NCBI GenBank assembly: GCA_003218735.1
Contig: QHOJ01000208.1
Location: forward strand, 1-6,689
Direction of reading: 5' to 3'
Length of the DNA: 6,689 bases
Source of the DNA: Verrucomicrobiota bacterium
Lineage (GTDB): Bacteria; Verrucomicrobiota; Verrucomicrobiia; Chthoniobacterales; UBA10450
Below are positions 3,954-6,689 of this stretch, piece after piece. The translations under genes and the position numbers were made by a program. The notes below the pieces were generated by a model. It saw only the letters and a program-made list of their open reading frames with translations, was not told the DNA's origin and ran no database searches. Within the stretch, counting starts at the first letter, position 1. Each line of letters opens with the position of its first letter.

Positions 3954-6689
3954 CGCGCAAGAAGCCAGGACGAAGGGCAAAAACAACGGGCACAGATGCT
4001 CGGTCAAAGATCGTACGCAAAAGCAAATCAGCGGACGCACGGCGAACAAAGAAAAGCCGGCTCGTAACTACCGCTACACTTGATAAAATCGGCGCCGTTC
4101 GCGTCGCGACAAAGGTCGATCTTGGGAGTTTGCTGGGAGCAATCGGGGCGCGGCATCCTGCGGAGTTTCGCATTCCGTTTCGCCGCCCCGACGATCTGCT
4201 TATCTGCGATTTTGTTTTCGAAAATCTGCGCCTCTCCGGCGCCGCTCCGCCGAAGCTCGTGCGGAAAAATCCCGAGCGGTTCGCGACCCTGATCGTTGAA
4301 TTTCCGCCGCAGAGTTTCGGCGAGGAGGCATTCATCGAACAGCCGGGCGCGGAAACGCCGCCAAAGCCACCGCCATCGCCGCCGCGGCCCGACCAGATTC
4401 CACCACCACCACCGGAACCCGTGCCGCCATTGCCGTCGTCGAGAATTCGCATGGCCGGGCGCAGCCGCATCGCGTTCACGATGCCGGCAGAGGAAAAGTC
4501 GCTCGAGTTCACGCTGGTCGCGACTCTCGATGCATGCCGTCGCTGGCCGATGAGTCTCGACATCAACGCCGCGCCCGATCCGGAGTCTTCGATCGGCGGC
4601 GTGCTCGGCGAAATTTTCAAGCATGACTGGCTCGCCGTTCTCGTGTCGTCGGAGAATTGGCGGCAGACCACCGACGCGTTAATCGGCGGAATCGGTGGAG
4701 GCGACGCGCTGCGGCAGCCGCTTGCAGATGCTGCGCGGCGTCTCGCGTTCCGCGCATCGCAGGCGTACAGCCGCGTCATTCAGCAACAAGGGCGGGTGAT
4801 GCTCGACGCGGACATCAATGAAGAACTGGACGTGATTGCGAAACGGTTCGCCCCGCTGCGTGATGCGGAGCGCCGCAGAACCGCCTTTGGCGCGCTCTCG
4901 CTTATGAGCGCGAGTGCGGTCGCGGCCGAACGCGGGATCGACTTCGAGCGGTTCAAGGAGTTTCCGTTCCTGCCCCTTTTCTTCTCACCGCACGAGCCCG
5001 CGCCGAACGTCACCGCCCTCGAATTGCCGTATCGTGTCATTCTTTCGCCGATCCCGCAGGCCGCATGGGTACACGATTCCACTCCGGTCACGCACAACAG
5101 CCGCACCGAGCTGTGGCAGACGCGGCTGACCGGCGCGCCGGACGGCATTGGTCCCGACACGCCGACGAAAGTGCGCGCGTTATGGTCGCCCGATTATCGC
5201 GACCGTAACAATCCGGGCTGGAACCAAATCATCCAGCTCGCCAACGACCTGAAGCCATTCCGGATGAGCCTCGATCCGTTCGACCGGCTAATGCTCGTCG
5301 AGCTGATGTCGAATTTTACCGACACCACCAACCGGCGTTTTGTTCCTCGCGCTGCGCGCGCAAAGCGGCTCGCGCTCTCCGCGCTCGGCGCGTTACTCGA
5401 CGTGGAAGGGAGTTGGGAGCATTTGCCGAAAGATGTGAGCCTCGAACAATGGCGGCACCTCGCCACGCTCGGCCGCGATCACTACGTCCGCGTTGTCTAT
5501 CGTGGTTTCCTCTGCCCGTTCCAGCACCCCGCGTCGCTCGTCAAAGTCACGGAGCGCAAATTCGAATCGCTGTCCGGCACGAATCGCATCGCGGTGCTGC
5601 GCCAGCGCTACTTCATCATCGTGCGCCAACCGGTGATGCAATACACCGGCGCGGGCCACACGTTCGGCGGGAAAAATTTCCCGTTCACCGAGGTCGAGAT
5701 TCTCACAAAGGTCACGCCGAGCCTCTCTAATCCTAACAACAGCGCGGTGGACATCGGAACGCCTCCGTCGAAAAAATCCGACGCGCCGCTGCGGGCTCGG
5801 TTTTGGCCAATGATCGGCGCGAAGGATTTTTTCTTTCAAATCGCCGCGACCGATCTCTGCGGTGATCGCGTCACGTTCGCAATGCCGCTGCTTTTCGTCG
5901 GAAAGGAAGTCAACGATGAAATTTGGGCGACCAAGGGAGTGATCGCCGCGTACGACGCAGCGAATCCCGCGCGCCGCACCGGGCCGATCGGCGGCGCTTC
6001 CGTCTGCTACGCGGCGATGAAAGATGGCGCGCCCGGCGATCCGAAGCTGCCGACCGAGACAATGACTTTCAAAGCCGACGGCGTCATCGGCCTCCCGGCG
6101 GAGTGCGCACAGTTTTATCCCGTCGTGGACTCCGCGGACGTCGGCATCGCGGCGCTCCGGCGTCTGCTGCAAGACCCGCAGGCGAACCTCGCGGTCACGT
6201 ATCCGGAGGCCTACAAAAACAACGGCTTCGGCGCGGGAAATGCAGGCGAAATCTTCCTAAAAGCGCTCGCGCCTTTTCCGCTGCAATTCGGCGCGAACGT
6301 GAAAAGCGACGCAATCGGCGGCGTTGCGACGCCGGACATGGCGATTCAAGGGTTATCGCGAATCATGGGGCCGGTCGCCGCAAAAGTGGGAGCCGATGTC
6401 GAGACCGCGCTGCAAAACGTAATCGGCAACAAATTCGATCCCGCGGATTTTTTTGCGGACGCGAAAATTCTCGGCGGCGTGAAGCTCGCCGAGCTTTTGA
6501 AAATCGCGGCATCGCTCGCGGGCGGTGACGTTCCGAAATTCCTCAGCCGCGAGCTGCCGGATAAAATCGAAGCGAGTTTCGACTGGCAGACCGTCATCAA
6601 ACAGTCCGACGGGCTCGGCTTGTTCGTGCACAGTGCCGGTGGGCCGACGAACTTCGAGATGCACGGGCTCGTCAGCTCGCCGATCGGAA
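3950..6689 (+). CDS. Very large soluble protein of unknown function, 3' end beyond window
   Basis: One frame runs 913 codons without a stop from ATG 3950 to the window edge, with a GGAGG site 8 bases upstream. I do not recognise a named family. Segments in order: a disordered-looking basic tail (1-44; 16 Lys/Arg in the first 37 residues, starting MPRKKPGRRAK); a compact block with FRIPFRRPDDLLICDFVFEN (73-92) and FPPQSFGEEAF (118-128); a proline-rich hinge (137-162, 17 of 26 Pro); a helical block with QQQGRVMLDADINEELD (278-294); then a long, probably strand-rich region with PFLPLFFSPHEP (339-350), ALELPYRVILSP (356-367), RTELWQTRL (385-393), GRDHYVRVVYRGFLCPF (508-524) and SLVKVTERKF (529-538). 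Only a few cysteines occur, and no signal peptide, membrane helix or coiled coil is evident. Dense Trp/Arg/Pro/Gly motifs indicate a real, conserved protein. It starts 159 bases after tRNA-Thr, and the DNA looks more GC-rich than the left side. The QQGRV-LDAD-NE motif recalls proteins of phage-tail-like loci, but this is unproven. Confidence 0.85.
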   Translation, partial: MPRKKPGRRAKTTGTDARSKIVRKSKSADARRTKKSRLVTTATLDKIGAVRVATKVDLGSLLGAIGARHPAEFRIPFRRPDDLLICDFVFENLRLSGAAPPKLVRKNPERFATLIVEFPPQSFGEEAFIEQPGAETPPKPPPSPPRPDQIPPPPPEPVPPLPSSRIRMAGRSRIAFTMPAEEKSLEFTLVATLDACRRWPMSLDINAAPDPESSIGGVLGEIFKHDWLAVLVSSENWRQTTDALIGGIGGGDALRQPLADAARRLAFRASQAYSRVIQQQGRVMLDADINEELDVIAKRFAPLRDAERRRTAFGALSLMSASAVAAERGIDFERFKEFPFLPLFFSPHEPAPNVTALELPYRVILSPIPQAAWVHDSTPVTHNSRTELWQTRLTGAPDGIGPDTPTKVRALWSPDYRDRNNPGWNQIIQLANDLKPFRMSLDPFDRLMLVELMSNFTDTTNRRFVPRAARAKRLALSALGALLDVEGSWEHLPKDVSLEQWRHLATLGRDHYVRVVYRGFLCPFQHPASLVKVTERKFESLSGTNRIAVLRQRYFIIVRQPVMQYTGAGHTFGGKNFPFTEVEILTKVTPSLSNPNNSAVDIGTPPSKKSDAPLRARFWPMIGAKDFFFQIAATDLCGDRVTFAMPLLFVGKEVNDEIWATKGVIAAYDAANPARRTGPIGGASVCYAAMKDGAPGDPKLPTETMTFKADGVIGLPAECAQFYPVVDSADVGIAALRRLLQDPQANLAVTYPEAYKNNGFGAGNAGEIFLKALAPFPLQFGANVKSDAIGGVATPDMAIQGLSRIMGPVAAKVGADVETALQNVIGNKFDPADFFADAKILGGVKLAELLKIAASLAGGDVPKFLSRELPDKIEASFDWQTVIKQSDGLGLFVHSAGGPTNFEMHGLVSSPIG

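Noticed and set aside
3883..4083. Small plus-strand frame (66 codons) overlapping the start of the giant gene
   Set aside because: No ribosome site; it overlaps the leader and first codons in another frame, and its product is a shifted reading of the basic tail.
3823..4779. Long open frame on the minus strand (318 codons) opposite the start of the giant gene
   Set aside because: Its product is Arg/Ser/Gly-rich low-complexity with no motifs, and it covers the tail, hinge and leader of a sense gene with a strong ribosome site. It is a shadow of GC-rich codons.
5393..6172. Minus-strand open frame of 259 codons inside the giant gene
   Set aside because: The composition (Arg, Asp, His, Ala) is typical of antisense frames in GC-rich genes; no domain and no convincing start. 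The sense frame is uninterrupted and has conserved-looking motifs.
1..6689. CRISPR array, insertion sequence or integrase
   Set aside because: No regularly spaced direct repeats, transposase motifs or recombinase motifs were found on either strand.

Overview
The window reads as chromosomal DNA of a Gram-negative, moderately GC-rich bacterium. Two short dispersed-type palindromes and the flavour of the proteins suggest a soil Verrucomicrobium or a neighbouring phylum. That assignment is an impression from sequence style, not a proof. The DNA from about 3950 onward looks more GC-rich than the rest by eye.

Left part (1-1639): a divergent pair of housekeeping genes. A formamidopyrimidine-DNA glycosylase (Fpg/MutM type) runs leftwards out of the window (1-606, minus strand). 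It is open at the window edge, so it has no visible stop. Thioredoxin reductase (trxB, 716-1639) runs rightwards. The 109-base gap between them carries a 17-base perfect palindrome. A 66-base imperfect hairpin of a dispersed-repeat type separates trxB from the next gene.

Middle (1732-3599): a two-gene unit of a family 4-type glycosyltransferase and a GNAT acetyltransferase, joined by a four-base ATGA stop/start overlap. Together they look like a small glycan- or lipid-modifying operon of unknown product. A third long inverted repeat (3633-3707) lies between this unit and a tRNA-Thr(UGU) gene (3718-3790).

Right part (3791-6689): a 159-base leader ends in a strong Shine-Dalgarno sequence that can be drawn in alternative hairpins. 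It precedes one very large gene (3950 to beyond the window end; 913 codons visible, no stop). The product has a strongly basic tail, a conserved-looking N-terminal block, a proline-rich hinge and a long soluble region with several dense, family-like motifs. I cannot assign a function. One motif (QQGRV-LDAD-NE) resembles the start of proteins I recall from phage-tail-like (contractile injection) loci. This gene is the most interesting item in the window. Long antisense frames opposite it are shadows.
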